54,752 bases of DNA from Rubrobacter taiwanensis (GTDB lineage: Bacteria > Actinomycetota > Rubrobacteria > Rubrobacterales > Rubrobacteraceae): contig NZ_SKBU01000038.1 in assembly GCF_004337705.1 (NCBI RefSeq), positions 1-54,752 on the forward strand, read 5' to 3'. The stretch's first letter is position 1. Every line of letters starts with the position of its first letter. The notes beneath the pieces were generated by a model that was not told the origin of the DNA, made no database searches, and saw nothing but the letters and a program-made list of their open reading frames with translations. The position numbers and the translations under genes are program-made. Of the stretch, positions 1-8,400 are shown piece by piece.

Positions 1-648
1 CTAGAAGAAGGAAGAGGAGGCTACAGGCCCACGCTCTCCCCTGATGTGGCGTGGAGCTCTAGGGGATACCAACACCGCCCTGAGCTCAGGCGTGCTGAGG
101 CTGAGGAGTTGCCGCAGATGTTTGTGGAGGAGCTTGAAGCGCTGGGGGGGCATGGGGTAAGGGTTGGGAGTCTCGAAGAGGCCAGGGAGTACGTGCTCTC
201 TTTAGCCCGGGAGGTAGGGGCGAAGCTGGTTATAAGGTGGGATGAGCCCTACCTGGAGGAGCTTGGGGCAGATGAGCCGCTAAAGGAGGCTGGGGTAGGA
301 GTATCTGTATGGGGGGAGGGGGAGGATGCAAGGGAGCAGGCAGCCCGCGCCGACATAGGGCTCTCTACGGCCGAGTATGCGGTGGCCGAGACCGGGAGTC
401 TGGTGGTGTGCAGCGGCGTTGGGGCCGGGCGCAGCGTGACGCTTCTGCCGCCGACCTACGTCGCCGTGGTCCCGGCGGGGCGGGTGGTCTCCGGGGTGGC
501 GGATGTGATCCGGGCATACGCCGGGCGGGGTGAGCTACCTTCCGGGCTCTGCTTCCACACCGGCCCCAGCCGCTCGGCAGACATCGAGCAGTCGCTGGCC
601 ATAGGGGTGCACGGGCCGGGGGACGTGCACGTGGTGCTGGTGGGGTGA
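1..648 (+). CDS. lutC: LutC/YkgG-type LUD-domain protein, 5' partial
   Basis: The protein belongs to the LUD family, whose LutC members work with iron-sulfur partners LutA/LutB in L-lactate oxidation. The frame is open from base 1, so the true start probably lies left of the window. The first internal start is GTG at 46 (200 residues), but the residues before it (RPTLSPDVAW) also look like LutC N-terminal sequence. Family-like stretches are STAEYAVAETGSLV and GPSRSADIEQSLAIGVHGP near the C-terminus. The stop overlaps the start of yqeC by 4 bases. Codon use changes inside the gene: before about base 345 most arginines are AGG/AGA and many codons end in A/T, after it arginines are CGC/CGG. Family assignment is firm; a role with lactate is inferred. 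Confidence 0.8.
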   Translation, partial: LEEGRGGYRPTLSPDVAWSSRGYQHRPELRRAEAEELPQMFVEELEALGGHGVRVGSLEEAREYVLSLAREVGAKLVIRWDEPYLEELGADEPLKEAGVGVSVWGEGEDAREQAARADIGLSTAEYAVAETGSLVVCSGVGAGRSVTLLPPTYVAVVPAGRVVSGVADVIRAYAGRGELPSGLCFHTGPSRSADIEQSLAIGVHGPGDVHVVLVG

Positions 649-1406
649 GGGAGGAGCGGGTGAGGCTCGCTGCGGCACTGGGGATACGCGCGGGAGACAC
701 GGTCGCCTTCGCCGGTGCCGGCGGCAAGTCCAGCGCCATCGTCCAGATCGCGCAGGAGCTGCGGAAGTCGGGCATGACCGTCATCGCCGCGCCGACCACC
801 AAGATGTTCCTCTCAGAGGCCGAGAAGATCGGACCGCTCGTCGTCTCCGGAGAAGAGGCGGAGCTGGTGCGGGGTGTCAAGGAGGCCCTCGCGGAGTCCG
901 GAACGGCGGTGGCCGGGAGCGAGCTCCTCTCCAAAAAGCGGGTGGGCGGGGTAGCGCCGGAGACGGTAGGGACGCTGGCCGGGCTCGCGGATGTCACGCT
1001 CGTCGAGGCCGACGGGGCGCGCCGCCGGCCGCTCAAGGGAACGGCCGAACACGAGCCTGTGCTGCCGGCGGGTGTGACGCTGGTGGTGGCGGTGGGCGGG
1101 ATCCGGGCGCTCGGCCGGGAGCTAAGCGAGGAGGTAGTGCACCGGCCCGAGGTCTTCTCCGGGCTCACCGGCATCGGGCCCGGGCACACCATCACGCCCG
1201 AAGCCTTCGCCCAGGCGCTGGTCCTCGGGTCGCTGCGCAACACGCCGGAGGGGGTGCGCCGGGCGGCGCTCATCACCGGCACGGAGCCGGGCCGGAGCAT
1301 GTTCGACGCCGCGGTGGTGGCGCGCCAGCTCCGTAGTCTCGGGCTGGAGACCGTCGTCGGCGCGAACCTGCCGGAGGAGGGTCCGGTAGGGGTCTGGGCG
1401 CTGTAG
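645..1406 (+). CDS. yqeC: Selenium cofactor biosynthesis-type protein YqeC
   Basis: This 253-residue protein starts at GTG 645 inside the stop of the preceding gene, so the two are translationally coupled. It has an early P-loop-like segment (FAGAGGKSSAIVQIAQEL, about residues 22-40), then APTTKMF, and a central VEADGARRRPLKGTAEHEPV segment, all typical of YqeC. YqeC is associated by gene context with a labile selenium cofactor in molybdenum hydroxylases; its biochemistry is poorly defined. No selD, xdh or molybdopterin gene lies in this window, so the partner enzyme must be elsewhere if that role applies. The length is normal for the family. Confidence 0.85.
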   Translation: MREERVRLAAALGIRAGDTVAFAGAGGKSSAIVQIAQELRKSGMTVIAAPTTKMFLSEAEKIGPLVVSGEEAELVRGVKEALAESGTAVAGSELLSKKRVGGVAPETVGTLAGLADVTLVEADGARRRPLKGTAEHEPVLPAGVTLVVAVGGIRALGRELSEEVVHRPEVFSGLTGIGPGHTITPEAFAQALVLGSLRNTPEGVRRAALITGTEPGRSMFDAAVVARQLRSLGLETVVGANLPEEGPVGVWAL

Positions 1407-1418
1407 GGCCGAAGCGCC

Positions 1419-1442
1419 GTCCGGTCCGGGTGTGTACCGGAC
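1419..1442 (+). terminator. Hairpin after yqeC
   Basis: GTCCGGT and ACCGGAC form perfect 7-base arms around a 10-base loop, 13 bases after the yqeC stop. There is no following U tract, so this is a possible weak terminator or RNA-stabilising hairpin. Confidence 0.35.
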
Positions 1443-1544
1443 GCAGGCAGCCCGAGGGCCGGAGCTGCCGGAGAAGGCGGCCTGCATCACAGAGCAGCCC
1501 GCCCGAGCAGGGCATATAAGTTCTTGACTGAGGAGGTTGCAGGC

Positions 1545-2732
1545 TTGGCAGTAGAGACGCGGGGGTTCGGCGGGTTGCGGGATGAGATCCGCACCCGCCA
1601 CGGGGAGAAGATCGTGGAGCTGCGGCGCTCCATCCACCGCGAGCCCGAGCTGGGCTTCGACACCGAGAAGACCGCGCGGAAGGTCATGGCGGCGCTGGAC
1701 GGCCTGCCGCTGGAGATAGAGACCGGCGTGGCGAAGAACGGCCTCGTAGCCCGGCTGCGGGGCGCGCGGAGCGGTCCGGCGGTCGGCCTGCGGGCGGACA
1801 TGGACGCCCTCCCGATCCGGGAGGAGACCGGGCTGCCGTTCGCCTCGGAGGTTCCGGGTAAGATGCACGCCTGCGGTCACGACGGTCACACCAGCATGCT
1901 GGTCGGAGCGGCGCACGCGCTCTGCGGGCTGCGCGAGAGGCTCCGGGGCGAGGTGAGGTTCCTCTTCCAGCCCGCCGAGGAGGGCGAGGGCGGCGGGCGC
2001 GTGATGGTCGAGGAGGGCGCGCTGGACGGACTCTCCGCGGTCTTCGCGCTGCACCTGTGGCCGGACCTGCCGCTCGGCACGGTCGCCACGAAGCCCGGCC
2101 CGATCATGGCCGCTGCCGACGGCTTCGAGCTGCGGGTGAGGGGCCGCGGCGGACACGGGGCGATGCCGCACGAGACGGTGGACCCGGTCGTCATCTCGGC
2201 CCAGATAGTGAGCGCGCTGCAGACCCTGGTCTCGCGGGAGACGGACCCCGCGGACTCCGTGGTGGTGACGGTCGGCAAGATACACGCCGGTACCGCTTTC
2301 AACGTCATCCCGCAGGAGGCGCGCCTCGGCGGCACCGTGCGCACCCTGGCGGACGAGACCCGGCGGCGCATCCCGCGGCGCATCGAGGAGCTGGTCCGCG
2401 GCGTCGCCGCGGGCCTGGGCGGCGACGCCGGGCTGGAGTACGAGCTCTCCTACCCGGTGACCGTCAACGACCCGGAGGCGGCGGCGCGGACGCTCCGGGT
2501 AGCCGGAGAGCTCTTCGGAGAGAAGCGGGTCATCGAGGCGGAGCGTCCCTCGATGGGAGCGGAGGACTTCGCCTTCATGCTCCAGAAGGTGCCGGGAGCC
2601 TACGTCTGGCTCGGCATCCGGGACGAGAAGCATACTTCCAGCGTGCACACCCCCACCTTCGACTTCGACGAGAGCGTGCTCTTCGAAGGCTCGGCGCTGC
2701 TGGCGGCTCTCGCTCTGGACCGCCTCTCCTGA
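1545..2732 (+). CDS. M20-family amidohydrolase / aminoacylase
   Basis: Zinc-dependent amidohydrolase of the M20D type (hippurate hydrolase, N-acyl amino acid hydrolase). I place the start at TTG 1545 because AGGAGG at 1531-1536 is 8 bases upstream; the frame is open further, to TTG 1524. Typical motifs appear in order: SIHREPELGF, LRADMDALPI, HACGHDGHTSMLVGAA (metal-binding His/Cys region), FQPAEEGEGGGRVMVEEG, HLWPDLPLGT and SMGAEDFAFML near the end. About 395 residues, normal for the family. It follows yqeC by 138 bases in the same direction. The substrate cannot be told from sequence. It ends just before the cobalamin promoter, so it is not part of that operon. Confidence 0.88.
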   Translation: MAVETRGFGGLRDEIRTRHGEKIVELRRSIHREPELGFDTEKTARKVMAALDGLPLEIETGVAKNGLVARLRGARSGPAVGLRADMDALPIREETGLPFASEVPGKMHACGHDGHTSMLVGAAHALCGLRERLRGEVRFLFQPAEEGEGGGRVMVEEGALDGLSAVFALHLWPDLPLGTVATKPGPIMAAADGFELRVRGRGGHGAMPHETVDPVVISAQIVSALQTLVSRETDPADSVVVTVGKIHAGTAFNVIPQEARLGGTVRTLADETRRRIPRRIEELVRGVAAGLGGDAGLEYELSYPVTVNDPEAAARTLRVAGELFGEKRVIEAERPSMGAEDFAFMLQKVPGAYVWLGIRDEKHTSSVHTPTFDFDESVLFEGSALLAALALDRLS

Positions 2733-2742
2733 AGATGCGGTG

Positions 2743-2771
2743 TTGACGCGGGACGCCCGCCGGTCTATTCT
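2743..2771 (+). promoter_or_regulatory. Sigma-70-type promoter of the cobalamin operon
   Basis: TTGACG at 2743-2748 and TATTCT at 2766-2771 are separated by 17 bases. The predicted transcription start, near 2778, is just before the riboswitch core, which supports the call. Confidence 0.7.
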
Positions 2772-2775
2772 GACC

Positions 2776-2936
2776 GCCAGCCGGGGCGACGGGAACCAGG
2801 AAGCCGGTGAGAGTCCGGCGCGGTCCCGCCACTGTAACCGGGGAGCGAACCTCGAAGAGCGCCACTGCCCCTGAAGAGGGGTGGGAAGGCCGGGGGGAGC
2901 GGAGATCCGGGAGCCAGGAGACTGGGCCGTCGCTCT
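2776..2936 (+). promoter_or_regulatory. Cobalamin riboswitch
   Basis: The conserved core is clear: GGGAA at 2791, the GCCGGTGAGAGTCCGGC hairpin, CGGTCCCGCCACTGT around 2821-2835, a second CGCCACTG segment, and the B12-box AGCCAGGAGAC around 2912-2922. Such RNAs bind adenosylcobalamin and shut off expression. Downstream, CTCC at 2962-2965 can pair with the strong AAGGAGG ribosome site (2967-2973) of cbtB, suggesting control of translation initiation. It precedes the whole 22-kb cobalamin unit. Confidence 0.93.
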
Positions 2937-2978
2937 TCAGAGACCCAAACCGGAGCGAGGACTCCGAAGGAGGTTTTC

Positions 2979-3173
2979 ATGCAGAGGACTCTGGGGGACG
3001 CACCCGCCGCGATCTGGCCGGCCCTCGCCGGGCTGCTCCTGCTTGCCTTCGCGGTCCTGTACGACAACGGGCTGCTGCTGGTCCCGCTGCTAGGGGAGGC
3101 CGCTCACGCGCAGAACTACCTGCACGCCTTGTTCCATGACGGGCGGCACATGCTCGGCGTTCCCTGCCACTGA
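2979..3173 (+). CDS. cbtB: CbtB-type cobalt transporter subunit
   Basis: A 64-residue protein with one membrane segment (about residues 12-32) and the CbtB C-terminal metal motif HALFHDGRHMLGVPCH, rich in His and ending in Cys-His. CbtB and CbtA are predicted subunits of a cobalt importer, usually under cobalamin riboswitch control as here. The start is ATG 2979 with AAGGAGG five bases upstream. It is the first gene after the riboswitch and lies 21 bases before cbtA. Confidence 0.92.
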   Translation: MQRTLGDAPAAIWPALAGLLLLAFAVLYDNGLLLVPLLGEAAHAQNYLHALFHDGRHMLGVPCH

Positions 3174-3194
3174 TCCGGGAAGGGCAGGCGTAAC

Positions 3195-3887
3195 ATGTTC
3201 TCGGTCTACCTGCGCGCGGGTCTGGCGGCGGGGCTGCTGGCCGGGCTGCTGGCGGGCGCTTTCGCCTTCCTGGCCGGGGAGCCGCTCCTTGAGGAGGCGA
3301 TCCGGCTCGAAGAGCGGCACGCCCACCACCATCACCCCGAACCCTTCGGCCGGACGGCCCAGAAGGCCGGCCTGATAGCGGCCACCTCCCTGTACGGCCT
3401 GGCGGCCGGCGGTGTCTTCGGGCTGCTCTCTGCTTACCTCCGCGGCCGGACGGATCTGCGGGACGGGTGGAGCCGGAGCCTGATCCTCGCCGGGGCCGCC
3501 TTCCTAGGAACCTTCCTGCTGCCGTTCCTGAAGTACCCCCCGTACCCGCCGGGCGTGGAGCCCGCGGTCGGTGTTGGGAGCCGCACCCTCTACTACCTGG
3601 CGGCGCTGATCCTCTCCTCGCTCGCCATCTTCTTCGCCTGGCGGCTCGCCAAGAGGCTGAGCGACCTCTCCCGCCCGGCCCGGCACCTGGCGGCCGGGGG
3701 GTTCTTGGCCGGCTGCTGGGCGCTCCTCTTCTTCCTGCTGCCGGCGGTACCCGCAGCCGGGGAGTTTCCGGCCGGTCTGCTCTGGGACTACCGGCTCTCG
3801 GTACTGGGCACCCAGGGGGTGCTCTGGGCCGGGATCGGGGTGCTCTTCGGGCTCCTGGCCCGGCGGGCGGAGAGGAGGGTGGCTTGA
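3195..3887 (+). CDS. cbtA: CbtA-type cobalt transporter membrane subunit
   Basis: A 230-residue membrane protein with about five to six hydrophobic segments. A His cluster (RHAHHHHPEPF, about residues 39-49) after the first helix is typical of CbtA and probably binds metal. It forms the predicted cobalt permease with CbtB. It starts at ATG 3195, and its stop overlaps the TTG start of cobQ by 3 bases. Cobalt is known for the family from gene context and riboswitch association, not from this sequence alone. Confidence 0.9.
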   Translation: MFSVYLRAGLAAGLLAGLLAGAFAFLAGEPLLEEAIRLEERHAHHHHPEPFGRTAQKAGLIAATSLYGLAAGGVFGLLSAYLRGRTDLRDGWSRSLILAGAAFLGTFLLPFLKYPPYPPGVEPAVGVGSRTLYYLAALILSSLAIFFAWRLAKRLSDLSRPARHLAAGGFLAGCWALLFFLLPAVPAAGEFPAGLLWDYRLSVLGTQGVLWAGIGVLFGLLARRAERRVA

Positions 3888-5425
3888 GGGGCGCGCTCCT
3901 GGTCTGCGGGACCTGCTCGGACGCCGGCAAGAGCGTGGTGGTGGCGGGCATCTGCCGCTGGCTCGCCCGCGAGGGCGTGCGCGTGGCCCCGTTCAAGGCG
4001 CAGAACATGGCGCTCAACTCCTTCGTCACAAGGGACGGGGCCGAGATCGGGCGCGCCCAGGCCACGCAGGCCGCAGCGGCGGGCGTCGAGCCGGAGGCGG
4101 CGATGAACCCCATCCTGCTCAAGCCCTCCGGCGAGCGGCGCACGCAGGTCGTGGTGATGGGCCGCGTCCGGGGCGAGGCCGGCGCCCGCAGCTACCAGCG
4201 AATGAAGCGCGAGCTTCTGCCGGTGGTGCTGGAGGCGCTGCAGGATCTGAGAAGCCGCTTCGAGGTCGTCATCTGCGAGGGGGCCGGAAGCCCGGCCGAG
4301 ATAAACCTGCGGGCGGCCGACCTGGCGAACATGGGGCTGGCGCGGGCCGCCGGGCTGCCGGTCCTGCTCGTCGGAGATATAGACCGGGGCGGGCTGTTCG
4401 CCAGCCTCTACGGGACGCTCGCCCTGCTGAGCCGGGAGGACCAGGCCATGATCGGGGGCTTCCTCGTCAACAAGTTCCGGGGAGATGCGGCGGTGCTGGC
4501 CCCGGGGCTGGACCGGATCCGGGCTCTCACCGGCCGGCCCGTGCTGGGGACCCTGCCCTGGGTGCAAGACCTCTGGCTCGACGCGGAGGACTCGCTCGCC
4601 CTGGACGCCCCGCGCGCCGGCTCATCACCGGGCCGGGATAGCCTGGAGGTCGCCGTCGTCCGGCTGCGGTGGATAAGCAACTTCACCGACTTCGACGCCC
4701 TGGCCGCCGAGCCCGGCGTGAACGTCCGGTTCACCCGCTCCCCGGCGGAGGTCCGGCGCGCGGATCTGGCGATCCTGCCCGGCACCAAGGCGACCGTGGA
4801 GGACCTGGAGCTGCTGCGCTCCGGCGAGCTGGACGAGGCGCTGCTGCGGCGCTCGCGCGCCGGGCTGCCCACCCTGGGCATCTGCGGCGGCTACCAGATG
4901 CTCGGCGAGCGGATAGTGGACGGCGTGGAGAGCGGGCGGGGCGAGGTTGCGGGCCTCGGGCTCCTGCCGGTCGAGACCCGCTTCGAGCGGGAGAAGAAGC
5001 TGGGCCGCCCGGCGGGATGCGCCCCGGAGTTCGGCGGCGCGGAGGTCGCAGGGTACGAGATCCACCACGGCCGGGTGAGCCCGCGCGGCGGAGACCCGCT
5101 CTTCGTCGCCGGGGACGGCTCTGCGGAGGGCTGCCGGGTTAATAGCACCTTGGGAACCTCCTGGCACGGTATCTTCGAGTCCGACGAGTTCCGCCGGGCG
5201 TTCCTGAGCTGGGTCGCCGGAGAGCGCGGGCGGGAGTGGGTCCCGGGGAACCTCTCGTTCGCCGGGCTGCGGGAGGAGCGGCTGGACCGGCTGGCGGACC
5301 TCGTGGCCGGGAACGTGGACACCGGAACCCTCCTGCACCTGATAGAGTACGGGCCGCCGGAGGGGTTGCCGTTCATCCCGCCGGGAGCGCCGGAGGGGAA
5401 GGAGGCGGCGTGCTGCTCTTCCTGA
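3884..5425 (+). CDS. cobQ: Cobyric acid synthase (CobQ/CbiP)
   Basis: ATP-dependent amidase that amidates positions b, d, e and g of adenosylcobyrinic a,c-diamide using glutamine. The N-terminal dethiobiotin-synthetase-like domain shows GTCSDAGKS (residues 9-17) and PFKAQNMALNSF. The C-terminal type-1 glutamine amidotransferase has the nucleophile in LGICGGYQML (Cys about 334) and the late EIHHGRV motif. The start TTG 3884 overlaps the cbtA stop and has GGAGG at 3874-3878. At 513 residues it has normal length. The last few residues overlap the start of cobN. Confidence 0.95.
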   Translation: MRGALLVCGTCSDAGKSVVVAGICRWLAREGVRVAPFKAQNMALNSFVTRDGAEIGRAQATQAAAAGVEPEAAMNPILLKPSGERRTQVVVMGRVRGEAGARSYQRMKRELLPVVLEALQDLRSRFEVVICEGAGSPAEINLRAADLANMGLARAAGLPVLLVGDIDRGGLFASLYGTLALLSREDQAMIGGFLVNKFRGDAAVLAPGLDRIRALTGRPVLGTLPWVQDLWLDAEDSLALDAPRAGSSPGRDSLEVAVVRLRWISNFTDFDALAAEPGVNVRFTRSPAEVRRADLAILPGTKATVEDLELLRSGELDEALLRRSRAGLPTLGICGGYQMLGERIVDGVESGRGEVAGLGLLPVETRFEREKKLGRPAGCAPEFGGAEVAGYEIHHGRVSPRGGDPLFVAGDGSAEGCRVNSTLGTSWHGIFESDEFRRAFLSWVAGERGREWVPGNLSFAGLREERLDRLADLVAGNVDTGTLLHLIEYGPPEGLPFIPPGAPEGKEAACCSS

Positions 5426-8400
5426 CCACCGCGGACACCGAGATCCTGGCCGCATCCCGGGCCGTCGAGCGGCTGCCGGAGGGCTTCCCCGGGGTGCGCT
5501 GCGCTAACCCCGCGGGCCTGGAGGACACCGGGCGCTTTCTGGAAGAAGCGCTGCCCGGAACGCGGGTCGTGATCGCCCGCCTGCTGGGCGGGCGGCGCGG
5601 CTGGGAGGGCTTCGAGGCTCTCCGCCGCCGCTGCGAGGAGCTGGATATACCCCTTATCGCGCTGAGCGGCGAGGCGGAGCCCGACGCCGAGCTCACCGCC
5701 GCCTCCACCGCCCCCGCCGGGGTCGTGGCCGAGGCGTTCGAGTACCTGCGGCACGGCGGGGTGGCGAACGTCGCCAACCTGCTGCGCTTCGTGGCCGACT
5801 CGCTGCTGCTGGAGGGCTACGGCTTCGAGCCCCCCTCCCCCCTGCCGGAGCTGGGCTTCTACCATCCGGAGCTCCCGGCGGACGGCGATCTCGAAGCGCT
5901 GCGGGCGCGGCACGACCCCGCGAAGCCGACCGTGGGGATCGTCTTCTACCGGACGCACCGGATGAGCGGGAACACCGCGTTCGTGGACGGACTCGTCCGG
6001 GCGCTGGAGCGCGAGGGGGCGAACGCCCTGCCCCTCTACTGCTACTCGCTGCGCCCGGACGCCGACGGGCGGGTCCCGGCGCTGGAGGCGCTGCGGGGAT
6101 TGGTGGACGCCCTGATCGTCACCGTGCTCGCCGGAGGAGGATCGAACGCCGCCGACGCCCGGCGGGCCGGCAGCCCCGAGGGCTGGCTGGAGTGGGAGGT
6201 CCCGGCGCTGGCGGAGCTGGACGTGCCGGTCGTGCAGGGGATCTGCGCCACCTCACCGCGCGCCGCCTGGGCGGACTCCGACGCCGGGCTCTCGCCGCTG
6301 GACACCGCGATGCAGGTGGCGATACCCGAGTTCGACGGCCGCATCATCGGGGTCCCGTTCTCGTTCAAGGAGCGTCTGGAGGGCGGCTCCCGCGTGGGCG
6401 CCCCGCTCACGGTCTACCGGCCCGACCCCGAGCGGACCGCGCGGCTCGCCGGGATAGCCGTCCGGCTCGCCCGCCTCCGGCGCGTCCCGAACCGGGAGAA
6501 GCGGGTAGCGATCCTGCTCTCCAACTACCCGACCAGGCACTCGCGGGTCGGTAACGCGGTGGGCCTGGACACCCCGGCGAGCGCCGTCCGGCTGCTGCGG
6601 GCCCTGAGGGAGTCCGGCTACCGGGTCGACGGGGCTCCGGAGGAAGGCGACGCCCTGATCCGCGCCCTCATAGCCTCCGGCGGGCACGACCCGGAGTTCC
6701 TGACAGAAGAGCAGCTCAGAAGCGCCGCCGGGCGGCTGGAAGCCGGGCGCTACGCGGAGTGGTTCGCCCGGCTTCCGGAGGAGCTACGCGCCGCCGTGGA
6801 GGAGCACTGGGGGCCGCCGCCCGGCGAGCTCTACGTCGAGAGCGGGGCGCTCGTGGTGGCCGGGATCACGTCCGGCAACGTCTTCGTCGGCATCCAGCCG
6901 CCGCGGGGCTTCGGGGAGAACCCGGTCGCCATCTACCACGACCCTGACCTACCCCCCACCCACCACTATCTCGCCGCCTACTGGTGGCTCGCCGAGGAGT
7001 TCGGAGCGGACGCCGTAGTCCACCTGGGCAAGCACGGGACGCTGGAGTGGCTTCCGGGCAAGGGGCTCGGTCTCTCAGGCGCCTGCGCCCCGGACGCGGC
7101 GCTGCGGGACCTGCCGCTCTTCTACCCGTTCGTGGTCAACGACCCGGGCGAGGGCACGCAGGCCAAGCGGCGGGCGCACGCCGTCATCCTGGACCACCTC
7201 ATCCCGCCCATGACGCGGGCCGAGACCTACGACACCCTGGCCCGGCTGGAGCAGCTCCTGGACGAGTACTACCAGGTAGAGACGCTGGACCCCTCGAAGC
7301 TGCCCGCGATCCGGGTCAGGATCTGGGAGACCCTGCGCGAGGCCGAGCTGCACCGGGACCTGGGCGTGGAGGAGCAGCCGGAGGAGTTCTCGGACTTCCT
7401 GAACCACCTGGACGGCTACCTCTGCGAGATCAAAGACCTCCCCATCCGCGGCGGGCTGCACGTGCTGGGCGAGCCCCCCGCCGGGGAGGCGCTGCGGGAT
7501 CTCGTGGCCCAGATAATGCGCCTGGGGGCCGGGGAGGTGCCGGGCCTGCGGCGGGCGGTCGCCGCGGCGTTCGGCCTGGAGGAGAGGGGTCTCGCGCAGG
7601 ACGGCGGCGCCCGGGTCAGCGCTCCGGAGGGGCTGGTCTCCCGCTTCCCCGGCCCGGCGGCGACCGCCTCGGACCTGCTGGACCGGCTGGAGGACGCCTC
7701 CCGGGCGCTGCTCGAGGAGCTGGCCCGGCACGGCTGGGACGCCGGGGCAGTCCCGGAGGTGTGCGAGGTCGTGCTGGGGGCGTTGGATGAGGGGGTGATC
7801 TCCTCCCTCCGGTTCGCCGCGGAAGAGGTGGTTCCGCGCCTCCTGCGGACGCCGGATGAGATCGAGAACCTGCTCAAGGGCCTTCAGGGCGGGTACGTCC
7901 CGGCCGGGCCCTCCGGCTCTCCGACGCGCGGGCTCGTCAACGTGCTGCCGACCGGGCGCAACTTCTACTCGGTGGACCCGAAGGCCCTGCCCTCCGAGCT
8001 CTCCTGGGAGGTGGGGCGGGAGCTGGCAGAGAGCCTGCTGCGGCGCTACCTGGAGGAAGAGGGCGGCTACCCGGAGAGCGTGGGGATCGTGGTCTGGGGG
8101 ACGGCGGCGATGCGCACCCAGGGCGACGACATATCCGAGATCCTGGCCCTCCTCGGGGTGCGGCCGGTCTGGAACCGGGAGTCCCGGCGGGTGGAGGGGC
8201 TGGAGGTGATCCCGCTCGAAGAGCTGGGCCGCCCCAGGATAGACGTCACGGTGCGCATCAGCGGCTTCTTCCGGGACGCCTTCCCGAACCTCATCTCGCT
8301 TATAGACGGGGCGGTCCGGCGGGTGGCGGCGCTGGAGGAGCCCGAAGAGATGAACTTCGTCCGCAAGCACGCCCGCGAGGACGCGGCGGCCGGGGCGGAC

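Noticed and set aside
1122-2648. 508-residue minus-strand open frame opposite yqeC and the amidohydrolase
   Set aside because: Shadow of two clear plus-strand genes; its translation is Arg/Pro/His-rich with no motif, as expected from high-GC antisense frames.
3195-3887. CbtA as a nickel or general metal transporter
   Set aside because: The riboswitch, CbtB partner and operon strongly favour cobalt.
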